Part shown: one piece after another, positions 1-11,160 of the stretch | How positions within the stretch are numbered: the stretch's first letter is position 1 | How the letters are laid out: every line of letters begins with the position of its first letter | Assembly: GCA_948567375.1 (NCBI GenBank) | Contig: OX419755.1 | Coordinates: 1,865,001 to 1,929,000 of the forward strand | Direction of reading: 5' to 3' | From: Lunularia cruciata | Lineage: Eukaryota; Streptophyta; Marchantiopsida; Lunulariales; Lunulariaceae | DNA length: 64,000 nucleotides | Translations under genes and position numbers: made by a program | Notes under the pieces: generated by a model | The model's input: the letters and a program-made list of their open reading frames with translations, nothing else | Told to the model about the DNA's origin: nothing | Database searches by the model: none

Positions 1-3000
1 CCTCCACCACCATTGACATACATCACTCCTCTAGTACCCTTAGCACTCATTTGCATCCCATCTCACCAGCACCCTGATTGCCCATGGATAGGGATTGGTT
101 TGGCACAACATCAAGGCCAAACTAGATACTTATGGATGAGAGTAGAGTCCACTTCTCCACCTATCCTCCTAGACACTATTCATACTCCAGCCCATTCACT
201 ATATGCACGACTAGACTCTTACTCTTGGCTCCATTCTTTAGATCCCCTTAAGGCTTTCCTACTAGGATTCCTATACCTCTCCACCATCTAGTAGGCTCCA
301 TGCTTTCCATACTCCTATATGCTATCTTGACTGATGCACAAGAGAGAGATGTCTCCACTTTGACCCTATTAGCTCTATTCACTTAGTGGACTTTGCTTCT
401 TCTTGCTCATGGGGATGCATCCGGACACCAAGAGGCCACCTCTTGGATTCATCATTTTCTTTGAGGAGATTAGCTAGCTTTGTAGGAGCAGTACACCATC
501 CAAGCCCAAGCAACTGCCGGATCAAAGAGACCCCACATGCTCATGCTCACCTCCAAGCATCATCATTTACAATACTCCTTGATGCTTGGCCAGGTAGTGG
601 AGTATCTGCAAACAGTCTAAGCACTTTCAACCTCTGAACCAATACCCTTCTTTGTAGATACTTTATTAACTTTATAGAATCTAATTTATCAACCTTATAT
701 AATCTCCATCCATCAGCCACACTTGACCTTCTTTCTTTTGTCCATGGCTACCACCCCAATGAGGAGCTATAGCATACATTGTACTTCTTTGCCCATGCTT
801 TAGGGTTAGGGTTAGGGTTTAGGGCTAAAGCATAAACTCTAAACCCTTTGTTTTGGCTCTTCATTTGGCAAGCATTAGATTCCCTCCCTAATTCCTTTTG
901 TGCATACTTTCTATGGTATAGAGACACCATTGTTGTATAGCCATTGTACTACCATTGAAGATTTCACTCAATTGGCATACATAGAGTACACATGCTAGGG
1001 GGATTGTTAAGGAATGCCACTTTTGCCATAGCTCACTATACTATTTCAGTGAGGTTGCAGCCACCTTTTCCACATGTCTTTTTCCATCCCTATCATATGA
1101 CACCCACATCTTGGCCCCCTTGGAGAAAGTAGTTCATGCAATGCAGGCTTTTACATTTAGTCTTGAGACCTTGTATTTATGAGTTTAGATGTGTAAATGC
1201 AAGGTCTGGAACCCACACACAGTCCTTAACTCCTTTGACTTCCCATAGGAAGTCAACTTCCTAGTAGGAGGTTTCAGAGTATTGGGCTCTCCTTTCAAAA
1301 ATGAAGCTTTATGTAGCTCCTTTATCTTGGATAATTTGATTTAGGCTACCACCCATGCTCATCTACTCCACCAATTGGGGAACACACAAGCAACCTACGC
1401 TCTCCTCTTGAGATGTTATGTCCCAAGAGCATCCTATTTAACACATACATGTGCTCCCATAGAGGTACTCTTGTAACATCTGTGGTCCTTTGATTATATC
1501 ATGTGGTACACCTTCTCCATACCCTTAGGACCTTGTGTGCTCTCATAGTTTTTGAATGTTTGGTGGCAATTATAGATTGCACTTCTTGTATCAATAGGAG
1601 GATGTGATATCACCTCGTAAGAGGCCATTGTATTAGTTGCTTACTTAGGAACATGTGCACTAGTAGCTCCTCCTTTGGTAGATAGATTTTTTACACAAGG
1701 GTTGCACATTTTTATTACCACCTATTGCGATAATCAACTCAAGTACCTATGATCTTCAAATATGCTTCCGTTTGGCTTGGGATTTATTGCCAAGCCCGGA
1801 ATGTACAACACTTCTTCCATTTGCAAACTTTGTATCCCTAAATTCTAGGAAGTTTAGGCAGAGCTCAGTGAGTGTATGAACACTTACCTTTTCTAGCATC
1901 CTCACATACTCCCCTTAACTTGATAGAGCTAGGATCATCTCTTGTAGGGGGAAGGGTGCCAAAGCTTGGCATCATGCTTCCTCTTTGATCAAGGAATTTT
2001 GGTTCACATTAGAGGAGTTCACCATAGCCTTTGGCTTCAACTAGGCCTACCATATCCAACACTCTTAGGCTTACCATACTTGTGCACCCGTAGTTTGATG
2101 TTGACTGCATTCACATTGTAAGAAGTGAGGAGAGCAAGTTAGAGTCCATGATGCCATTAGAGATGCAATGGCCTAGATCATATGATCTACACGCTCATAG
2201 GTCCAGATTGAGTGATGGATCGTCCTACCATGACCATCTCACTAGAAGGTGCGGATAGATATTGTCACCTTCAAGGATGGCAATGTATGTTGTATGATGT
2301 GGTGGTGCAAACCCACTTTGATTAGAGTCTTTGGCATGACCCAACATTCAAGGAGGAGCAATAGTGATCATCACCACCAAGGAGAAGGAGGACCATTATG
2401 CATCATGGCTTGCTTTTGACACCTTTGTCCTTCTTGTAGTGGAGATGTTTGGCCACCTTCATCATCAATTTGATGGTCTCCTTTGAGAGGTGACATAGGG
2501 CTCACTTAAGAGGAGAGGCACCTTGACTTTCTCACCCGCCATGCTTACCTCTTATTTTGGACAAAGGGTCTCTGCCACCTTTCAGAGATTGCAAGTTCTG
2601 AGTCTTCATCTGTTGTGGGGTGTCAATTCTTCTCCCCTACTTTTGCCATAAATACCTTTGGAGTATCTATATCACATTGTGCAGTTATTTTTCTCTATTT
2701 GCTTTTTGTTTTGATTGGTTTCTCTTCTTAGTGCTTTATTCTATGTGCAAGTTGGGTTTTGGCTTTGGTTTTCCTTTCCTTTTTGGCCTTTCTAGTGGGG
2801 TCTTGGCCTCTTCCTGCACCTTCCAGTGCGCTTGTATTCCTTTTCTCCTTTTCCTTCAGGGTATATATTTGGGCCTGTTGGTCTTTTCCTAAACTTACTA
2901 CAGTAATGAGTGCTAGGAGAAAAGTATGACGTTGCTAGAAAAATCTATCAAGTAAAAAAAGATCCACTAAAACTGATGCACTATAGTCCAGAAGATGTTG

Positions 3001-3043
3001 ATACAAAAGTAATATTCTACTTTCCAAAAGAATTGAATGGGAA
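1..3043. other. Gene-free AT-rich stretch with decayed repeat remnants
   Basis: No convincing gene is seen on either strand. Open frames are short, lack recognisable motifs and are frequently interrupted. The run GGGGGATTGTTAAGGAATGC near 1000-1018 resembles the polypurine tract plus LTR start (TGTTA...) of plant Ty1/copia elements, so an LTR may begin near 1010. No partner LTR was found, and the rest of the stretch was not assigned. Confidence 0.4.
795..833. repeat. Interstitial telomere-like repeat inside a small palindrome
   Basis: A short run mixing TTAGGG and TTTAGGG units (about 801-824) is enclosed by the 9-bp inverted arms ATGCTTTAG (795-803) and CTAAAGCAT (825-833). A single reverse-oriented CTAAACCC follows shortly after. 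TTTAGGG is the usual plant telomere unit. The tract is far too short to be a telomere. Confidence 0.6.
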
Positions 3044-3151
3044 TGCAAAACATCATTGAAGAACAAGAATAATCCTTCAAGTTAGAATACATACCATTGC
3101 AAAACATCATTGAAGAACAAGAATAATCCTTCAAGTTAGAATACATACCAT
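3044..3151. repeat. 54-bp tandem duplication
   Basis: Two adjacent copies of a 54-bp unit (3044-3097 and 3098-3151), starting TGCAAAACATCATTG and ending ACATACCAT, appear identical. The identity suggests a recent duplication in otherwise decayed DNA. Confidence 0.9.
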
Positions 3152-3478
3152 TCGAGATAGTCAAAATAGAGAATTAACATTCAAGATATGGACACTGGCA
3201 ACTTTATTAAGTAGCTAATGCTTTGTGGAGAGGATACATTGTTGAAAGAAAATAATTGGGAAGTTTGAGCAAGGATCAACTTGGGAATACCATACCTAAT
3301 GGGGCTATGTAACAAAAAGAAGAGGTCTATGCTCCAAGAGAAAGCACGCGAGCTGTGCAACTATGGAAGTCTTGGTCTACATAACCTACTATATCCTTAG
3401 CGTCCACATCCATTGTTTTCTGGATCTCCAACAGCGGTTGGGATATCTTACAGTGGACTCATGTACTCAAGGCGAGTA

Positions 3479-3505
3479 CAGAGTTCTGCCTCCCAATAGT
3501 GACAT
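3479..3505 (+). repeat. Left terminal inverted repeat of the pogo-type element
   Basis: Starts CAGAGTTCTGCCTCCCAATA and matches the reverse complement of 5594-5620 with about two mismatches over 26 bases. A TA precedes it. Confidence 0.85.
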
Positions 3506-3652
3506 ACACTGGTACCTTGGCTTAATGTCACTATTGCAAGGAGGTCACTAGTAGGGGGAATTGTGCGAAACCTATGTGACTATGTGCACATCCTATCTTC
3601 TCTACCCTGGGTAATAATAGATCCTTAAAAATCTGTACTCACCGTATTGCCA

Positions 3653-5431
3653 ATGAACGCGTCTAATCTGAAGAAGCGCACGCGAATGGATCTAGAAACA
3701 AAGATTGCTGTTCTGCAATTTTTGGAACAACCGGGCATTACACAGGAGAAAGCCGCTGAGAAGTTCGGTGTTGCTCACCCGACGATAACTAAGATTGCAA
3801 AGCAGAAGCAGATCATCTTAGATGCATCGTCATTGCCAAATACTAACCTTGCCAAGAAAAAATTAGCACTCACTCCCAGAGTGTCTATGCTGACTGAAAT
3901 GGTGCATCAATGGCACGTGCGAGTTGAAATCGACGCTCCAGACCTCAGTGTTACCGGTGAAGTTTTGAAAAGCAAAGCATTGTTCTTTTGCGACAAGATT
4001 CTAGATGTTTACACTGAGGTTCTTACATCTACTGACATCATTGCATTAAAGGCATTTGTTGCTTCAAATGGGTGGCTCGAGAAATATTTGAAGCGAGTTG
4101 GCACATCAAGTAGAAGAAGGTGTGGCGAGCATAGTTCTGTATGTCCAACAGAGATCGAAAGGCGGTTGCAGGAGATCCGGGAAATCTTAAAAGATGTCCC
4201 ACTCGAGAGCATCTTGAATGTGGATGAATCTGCTCTTTAGCATCGCACGACATCGTCACGGTCATATTGCACTGCAAATAGTGATGGCCGAGGTGTCAAA
4301 CGCTCGAAGGAACGTATAACGGTGACTCCAATTGTGAGTGCCATGGGGGAAAATTTTACAGTTCAAATCATTGGTAGAAGTGCTTGACCTTGTGCCCTAA
4401 AGAATGTGGCGGACATCAACCAGACGTATGGTGTTCAATATGATTTTCAGTCCAAGGCGTGGCAAGATACATCTTCCTATATGCGCCTTTTGCACAAGAT
4501 CAACCGCATTGCGAAAAGTTGGTCATGCACATTTTACATTCTACAGGACAATTGTTAGTCACATATCGCAGCAGCAAAGATTCCCGATCCTTGTGGCTCA
4601 ACTGATTCCAATTTCAAATTCGAAAATCTTGTTCGCATTTTCTTTCCGTCCAATGCAACGAGCAATTGTCAACCACTTGACCAAGGCATAATCCGTTCAT
4701 TTAAGGCCGCCTTTCATCGCTGTCAGCTCAGTCATCTGCTTGCTGAATACGAGAGTTGGCGCTGCAGCGATCCATTACCTGGTGCCAAGTTTCCATTTAG
4801 CAATCATACTCACATGCAAAACGTGCTTTTTTGGGTGAAAACTGCTTATGAATCAATCGACTCCAACCTTATTCGTCGTTGCTTTGTCAAAGCCAACTGT
4901 CTTCCAGCCATGTCCAATGTCACTCTCAATCAAGACATTGACCGAAGGATTACGACATCTTGCAAACCGGATGATGTTGTGAACCAGCTGATGTCAGTTC
5001 TTGCTGACCTACAAATGGATGATAGTTTATCCATGTCATTGGGAGTTGATGGCAACGACCCCAATCAAATTGTTGATGAGCTCTTGAAACTGGATGAAAA
5101 CGATCCTACTGGTGATGACAGCACGGATGATGATGATATTGTTCTCAACGTTCTCATCAGCAACAATATAATACAGGTTCCGCAAGATGTTGAGGTGGAC
5201 GATGATGATGTCCGTCCGGTGGTTCATATTTCGCATGCGAATTCAGCAATTACAGCTTTATTGGATTTTCTCCCGTGTGATTCAACAGTGTCGGGCGAGC
5301 TCCGGGATCAGGTGATAACTATCCTTAATCGCATATGGCGCCCATTGCTTGTGAAACAGAGAACTGATCAAATCGAGGGTACGAGGCAGTCGACGGTTAA
5401 AGATTTTTTCGCTCCTTTGCGGGTAGACTAG
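3653..5431 (+). pseudogene. Pogo/Tigger-like transposase (CENP-B type HTH plus DDE_1 domain), three in-frame stops
   Basis: This is a cut-and-paste transposase relic. From the ATG at 3653 a single frame of 592 codons runs to the TAG at 5429 with no frameshift, but it is broken by TAG 4238 (codon 196), TGA 4385 (245) and TAG 4556 (302). Codons 10-55 look like a CENP-B/Psq helix-turn-helix (GITQEKAAEKFGVAHPTI). Codons 75-150 look like the second, Tc5/CENP-B type DNA-binding domain. A DDE_1 catalytic domain follows, with candidate acidic residues D191 (NVDES), D299 (LQDN) and D343 (QPLDQG) all present. An acidic Asp-rich region then leads to a C-terminal QSTVKDFF motif (579-586) fitting a PCNA-binding PIP box. 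Stops may come from deamination of CGA or CAG codons (inference). The family assignment is strong; present activity is unlikely unless read-through occurs. Confidence 0.88.
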
Positions 5432-5593
5432 ATGCGTTAGAGGCTTTTTCCAAGTTCAGAACTGTTATTCAAGACCATTACAATGTCACAATTGAGTATG
5501 AGTGACATATATCACTATTGAATAAAATTTGTGGTCGTAAAACAATGGTTCTGCAACTTTTTGTCACTGTTGAGAGGATGTTACTCATAAGAG

Positions 5594-5620
5594 GTGTCAC
5601 TATCGGGAGGTAGAACTCTG
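5594..5620 (-). repeat. Right terminal inverted repeat of the pogo-type element
   Basis: Its reverse complement reads CAGAGTTCTACCTCCCGATA, matching the left end. TA follows at 5621-5622. Confidence 0.85.
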
Positions 5621-5650
5621 TACATGATATTATTCATTAATGACAGTAAT

Positions 5651-5755
5651 GAGAAAACGCGACCGCGTAGCATGACAAGAAGGATGGGAAGACCCATCAA
5701 GATCCTTATACAAGGATAAAGCATAAGAATAAGAGGTAACATGGGGCTTAGCCCC
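5651..5755 (-). mobile_element. 5'-truncated LINE 3' tail, flanked by target-site duplication
   Basis: Member of the LINE tail family found throughout the window. On the minus strand it starts exactly at the hairpin GGGGCTAAGCCCC, contains the second hairpin and ends in GGTCGCGTTTTCTC. It is flanked by 12-bp direct repeats (5639-5650 and 5756-5767, reading AATGACAGTAAT and AATAACAGTAAT), as expected after target-primed reverse transcription. No coding sequence remains. Confidence 0.75.
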
Positions 5756-6820
5756 AATAACAGTAATTATCAAGACGGATATGGATATGGTCAGAAGCAA
5801 AGCGAATCCAATTTCTTGGCATGGTGAGTTATATTTCATGTTATTGTTAGCTTCTTTCTTCCAAGAGATGATCTTTCTAGAGAGGAACATGTAGTAGAAT
5901 ATACTAGCGCGTCTGCTTACCAGTTGAGATTCCTCCATGGTTGAATCGTGTTGTCTTAGTCTTGGGAAAGTCCTGATCAGCAGAACTGAAAGGACGAGCG
6001 TTTAATTGCGTTCCAGGTTACTATGTAGCTTTGAACATATTAAGTCTTTGATCCAGGAGGCAGATATTTCGCTTTGTTCAACTCCATCAAACGTAGACGT
6101 CAGGTGATCAGGAAATCAAGGGGACCCACTGAGCCGGCTTAACTTGCCGTGAGTAAAAGAAACGAAGATTTGGAATATGTTCAAGGAGAACTGTGTACAG
6201 ATTCACACTGTGTAGACAATTTTGTCTTTCAGACTCCATAAGAGCTCCTGACTGTATCATTGTTGGTGGAAGATTTCATAAGATAAACCTCCACATTGGC
6301 GTGATACCTCCGATCAAATATCTTATCTTGTTACGATGTAATAATTCATATAATACACGTCACAGTCTTGTTTCAAGTGAGAATAGAAGTAAAATTTTAG
6401 GTCGAGTGTGTATTCCGGGATCCTCGGACGATTTGGACTATTTTAATATGGGAGCGATGACTATGTTCTTTGGAACTCCCAAACACTCGAGTCCGAGTTC
6501 TGTCCCGGCAATGCTAACACGTAAGGGGGTTTCAATTCGAGTGGGTTTCAATTCGAGTATGTACGGGAGATAGCCAGGTCTCGTAAATTTGTCATAAATT
6601 CTCTTTCGAGGTCACATACAAAAATTTTTTTATTCATGAACGCGCCAGTTTAGCTTAAATTTCAGTGCCAGATATATTTTGGTCTGATTTTTGGGGCACG
6701 AGGTCTACGAGACCTCCTCAAACCCCATAAAAATTTATGGGTGGTGAAAAAAAGTGATCCATTAACTTTTACACAGGTATGGGAATACCTCCTGTAATAA
6801 ACCCCCGCCATTTTCACATA

Positions 6821-7740
6821 CTAGGGGTTTCAGAAATAGTTGTGCGGAGTTCTGTATACTTTCATAATGGTTTTTAAGAAGCGTTGATTACATCAATATG
6901 GGGAAGAAAAGGACACACTACTGATTTTAGATAAGTCCCTTATTATTAGCTAGCTCCATAACATGTGGTTTGTAGGAAACAAGGGATATGGAGTTTTCCA
7001 TTTGTACATTGGAAAGTATTAATTACAATTTAGGGTTAAGAAAGTGCACGGTTTAGAGTGAATCCGGTCAGCACAGGTTACCACCCGATGTAATGTTAAT
7101 TTAGAATTAAATGGAATTTCACCTATAGCCACTCGATTGCACCCGTTGGTTCTACATCATCCAAATGTGAACATACACTGCATTTAGATACTTGATTTGC
7201 CATTGCTAAATTTTTATTTCCTTTTGGAGTAAAATTCCTCGACCTTCAATCAAATTCTTGGTTGTCGTAAGGTGACGTGGATCATTTTCCATAACTCACT
7301 TTATTTGCCTTGCTGCACTAATCTATGGAAATGAACCACCACACCAATGCAAAATACAAAATCCATTGGTTTAGTTTACTGACATGAACATTTGTACACA
7401 AACGGTGAATTGAATTTGATTTGTTGAGAGTAGTATTTTGGATCCACCAAATTTTTTCATAAATTTCACTCTAAGAATCACTCACCAACAAATGTGATAA
7501 CCCTCTCAAGAAGCCACATCACCTCTTCAGACAAATATTTTAATACGGCCATCTTAAACATCCATAATATAGCGAATGATTTTTATAAATGAATGTAATT
7601 TGCACTAGATACACCGATACCAAATTTATGGAACGTTCATTTATTAATACCTTATCTCCTTGCAGATTTCGCTAAAAATAATTAAAAAATTTGTTATTTA
7701 CCCCAGCTATACCTATTAAAACTATTTTTGAAACCCCCTG
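6821..7740. mobile_element. Non-autonomous TA-flanked DNA element (Tc1/mariner or Stowaway-like)
   Basis: A 920-bp segment with 20-bp terminal inverted repeats: left CTAGGGGTTTCAGAAATAGT, right (reverse complement) CAGGGGGTTTCAAAAATAGT, three mismatches. TA lies immediately outside both ends (6819-6820, 7741-7742). The interior has no convincing coding sequence. The TIR start and TA duplication fit the Tc1/mariner superfamily; the length is large for a MITE, so nested insertions are possible. Confidence 0.55.
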
Positions 7741-8336
7741 TACTAACTTAGTGCCTATGATCGTGACTTTTGCTGGGTCGGTCAAGTCCGCATCAACGCG
7801 GAGGTGTGAACTCAACGCAATACTACTAACCTTCAAGATTCATGTACCCTAATTTTAGTTTGTACAAATAATCAATCCTTCTGTCATTTCAGCGCAGTAT
7901 ATTAGTATATTACGGTATCTCCTCTAACTAAGAGAATTCTTCAGGAGAACCATTATTTAACTATCTTGACATTCTTGGCAACAATTTCCGCTGCGTACGG
8001 CTTGACGAATGTCAGATGCGCGTCCGTTCAATTTTCATTCTTTGATTATGTTGCCCTACAATTGGCAACATAGTTCTAGTGTCAAAGAAGAGACGATTCA
8101 GTTCCTAACTGCCTCTGTCCTAGATAATGCAATTACTTGAACCCTAGTTGAGAAAAGACTCCAGATAGGATAGAACGGCGATGAGAGACAAGAATTGGAT
8201 GCTCGTGAGATATTTTCTCCGAGGCCTGCGAACTCTGCATACGAAAATGGCAATAAAGGGTCAAATCTCCTTGATTACAATTTATCTTGATGCAGCAAAC
8301 TCTAATTTCGGTCTAATTCGCTTAGCTCTACCTTTA

Positions 8337-8433
8337 ATGGGCCAATTTCCATTTTACCTTTTTGTCTCTCCCTTGTACGGCTTGATGGGTCTTCCGATCC
8401 TTCGTGTTTGCTATGCGGTCGCCTTCTCCGCAC
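8337..8433 (+). mobile_element. LINE 3' tail copy (plus orientation)
   Basis: Shares with other copies the blocks TCTCTCCCTTGTACGGCTTG, the hairpin region GATGGGTCTTCCGATC (one mispair) and the end GCGGTCGCCTTCTCC. The 5' boundary is uncertain because it fades near 8337. No target duplication was identified. Confidence 0.65.
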
Positions 8434-8611
8434 CTTTATAACATAGAAACCTCCCCATCTCAGGAAGAAGGAACGTTCCATTCAACGAGGATGACCAACT
8501 GATATAGCAGTACGGATTCTAATGTCTCCAGGTTTTCCTAAGTATATCACAATATTGAATTTCAAGGACAAGAAAGTGAGTCGCTTGCATACGTGAAAAG
8601 GTAAGTTTGTT

Positions 8612-8653
8612 GTTCTTCCCATCCTTCTTGTTATCCTACGCGGTCGCCTTTTC
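8612..8653 (+). mobile_element. Minimal 42-bp LINE 3' tail insertion
   Basis: Only the last 42 bases of the LINE tail are present, starting GTTCTTCCCATCC and ending GCGGTCGCCTTTTC. Probable target duplications flank it: TAAGTTTGTT at 8602-8611 and TTAGTTTGCT at 8654-8663, 8 of 10 identical. The 5' end falls in the loop of the tail hairpin, as in the copy at 28214. Confidence 0.6.
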
Positions 8654-8699
8654 TTAGTTTGCTTCGAAAGTAACCACGCAGGGGTCAACAACCTTTTAA

Positions 8700-11100
8700 C
8701 TCCATCCCATACGACAATTGGCAATCTGATTGCCACTACAAGCCAACAACATTCGATCAAATAAGTGTCCACAGTGCACTTCAAGACTCAGTCCTATGTG
8801 TTACACGAGGGGCGATAGAAGATTCTAATTTTTTTCTTCCGGGTACCATAGATATTTACGTTAGTATTTTCTTACAGGTCAAGATCCATATCAATATTAA
8901 AAGACTACAAAAATGATGATGCGTAATTCAATGTGATCTTCAGCCATAAAACTATATGTATATGGCTACCTGTAAATCTAGTCTTTAATTCTCTACCGCT
9001 ACCAGTAAAATTGTAATTGAACCCTCAAATGATGCACATGATAGCCATAAAATAGTTGATAAATTCATCTCGCAAAGGAATTTCTTTTTAAGCAGTCTAC
9101 AATTCGTTACGGCCTAAAGAAAAGTTTCTCTAGCTAGGGACAGGATCAACTACAGACTTCAGTCGGAAGTCAGAACTTCGAAAGCGACACGCAAATGAAG
9201 CGACACGATCTTCTATCTGTTAGGATGTCCAACCTATTTGCCTCTAGAACTAGACGTTCGAGAACTAGACGACATTTACAAGTCTTAACGGTTGTTCATG
9301 AATGATTTGAATTTGGTGGTCCTGAGATAAGCTTTTCCCTTTTGCAGTCTTTCTGGACAAGATAGCTCAAATATTCATAGCGACGTAATACAGAAGAACA
9401 TTCAAGCTTTGCTACTTTGCGTGGGCATGTTTTCCTGCCAAGATCTCGTTATTCTAGAAGTCCACAAGAACCAACCTCCCGCCCCGCCCCGCGGTTTACT
9501 TCCAGACAAAGGCATGGCATAGATATTTGAGGTATGGAAATTTGCATAGTCAAACTATGGCTCGAGCAATCAGTTGATAACTTGGTGTCACTTATTAGCA
9601 ATGACCATCCTTGGTTTGCAACAGATATCATAAAATATGAAGTTACACTTTAGAGTTACACTAAACTTCAAGTGGTGGTTGTAGTCATTCTTTAGTAGCT
9701 TCTTCCTCTGAATCGATAGTATAAAAAGTCCACTGTAATGGATTTTTTTCATCCTATTCAACCTAATGGCTGCAAGAGTCCGGGTAATTTTACTTAAATT
9801 TCAATGTTTGGAACCCAGCACCAGTGATCCAAGTTTATTCAATACAAATATCACTCAAAATAATCAAAATAGACATTTGCCCCACGAGATAATATAGTCA
9901 CTTGTTTATAACTTAAACAGACATTCTGCGGTGTAGAACAAATTTGATCTAACTAACTTCATTTGACTTGAATTTGAGAATTATAGTATTTGATTTCTAT
10001 ATCTAAACTTGGAGGATTTAATTGACCATGGTCCATTTGATTTCTGTTCCAATCTGATACAAATGAATATGAATTTAAGTTTGAGTGGAGCATCAAATCA
10101 TACCGAATACTTGGAGATCTTGATTAGTAAGCAAGAAAGGATGCAATGATTATAACCGAACTTGACATAGTGCAATTCTGATTTGAATAGATAACGTATA
10201 TTTCAAGCATAAAAATGATCAGAAATTCATTTTCTCGATTTAAATTTCATATAGAAATGATAAATTCAATAAAAAATTATTATTTAGATAATTAGATTAT
10301 AGTGTTTGATCACTTATTTGCTTGTTTGTAATATAAGGATTAGAAATAAATTTTTTGACTGAAGTCATGGGGAAAAAGTTCACAATCAAGAAAAAGTTTT
10401 TTTCTTAAGTCTATGCATTTATGATAAGCAATATGTTCTTTGCCATTCTTAGCAAAAAGTTGTGAATGGAAGCTATTTATTAGTTAGAGTTTCTATGTGA
10501 ATGGGAGAAAAGGATGCAATTGTTGAATTTTACTATAAATTCCATAGAGTTTTGCCACACCATGTCTGGAAGATGGTATCAACGTATTATTACAAGGAAT
10601 TCAACCTCCCATTCACATAGGGGTTAAGTTTTAAATGGAAGGCTATGCGGAACAAGATGCTATTTGATCATTGGAAAGTTCATTCTTATTGATGAAAGCT
10701 TGGAAATTGAAGATATTGAAAAAGTACAAGAATGTCCATAGCAAGGGTAAGAATACAACATATCAAGATTATGGAGAATCTCTATTTTTTTATATAGTTC
10801 ACTAATTCTTATGCCTCTCATTATCATAGATGGCAAAGTGCTATAAAAAAAACTTTGAGTTTTTAACTATGATTTTAGATGGAGTGAATGTAGATCAAAG
10901 TATTTCAAATTGTGCATTTGGATAAAATTTTGTTAGATGTATTTCAAAGGTTAGAAACTATTACATGTAATAGAAAATACATGAGTATTCTTTAGATAAA
11001 ATACTTGTAAATCAACCAACTCCTTATCATTTGACTAAATTGATGTTGAAGAAGATAAGTTGGTGGAGGAGCAATAGTAAGTTTGAGGATATGAGATAAG
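8700..11100. other. AT-rich stretch without recognisable features
   Basis: No gene, domain or clear repeat boundary is seen on either strand. A short GC patch (CCCGCCCCGCCCCGCGG) lies near 9480. AT content rises after about 9900. Confidence 0.5.
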
Positions 11101-11119
11101 GCTAATTGACTTCTACACA

Positions 11120-11160
11120 AGCTTCTATTTAAACACTTCATAAGTGTTTAAATAGAAGCT
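11120..11160. repeat. Perfect 19-bp palindrome with a 3-nt loop
   Basis: The arms AGCTTCTATTTAAACACTT (11120-11138) and its exact complement (11142-11160) are separated by CAT. In RNA this would be a very stable short hairpin. No flanking element was recognised. Confidence 0.9.

Larger units (their letters stand above)
3479..5620 (+). mobile_element. Pogo/Tigger-type (Tc1/mariner superfamily) DNA transposon, complete boundaries
   Basis: The element is 2142 bp and is bounded by TA dinucleotides at 3477-3478 and 5621-5622, the target duplication expected for Tc1/mariner-pogo transposons. Its ends are inverted repeats of about 26 bp starting CAGAGTTCT(G/A)CCTCCC. Several copies of a GTCACTATTG-like motif lie just inside both ends. 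One uninterrupted-frame transposase relic with three nonsense codons fills the interior. The element looks intact in length but cannot encode a full transposase. Confidence 0.88.

Noticed and set aside
6193..6573. 126-codon plus-strand frame
   Set aside because: It starts with GTG, shows no domain and ends with a repeated GGGTTTCAATTCGAGT stretch; not convincing as a gene.
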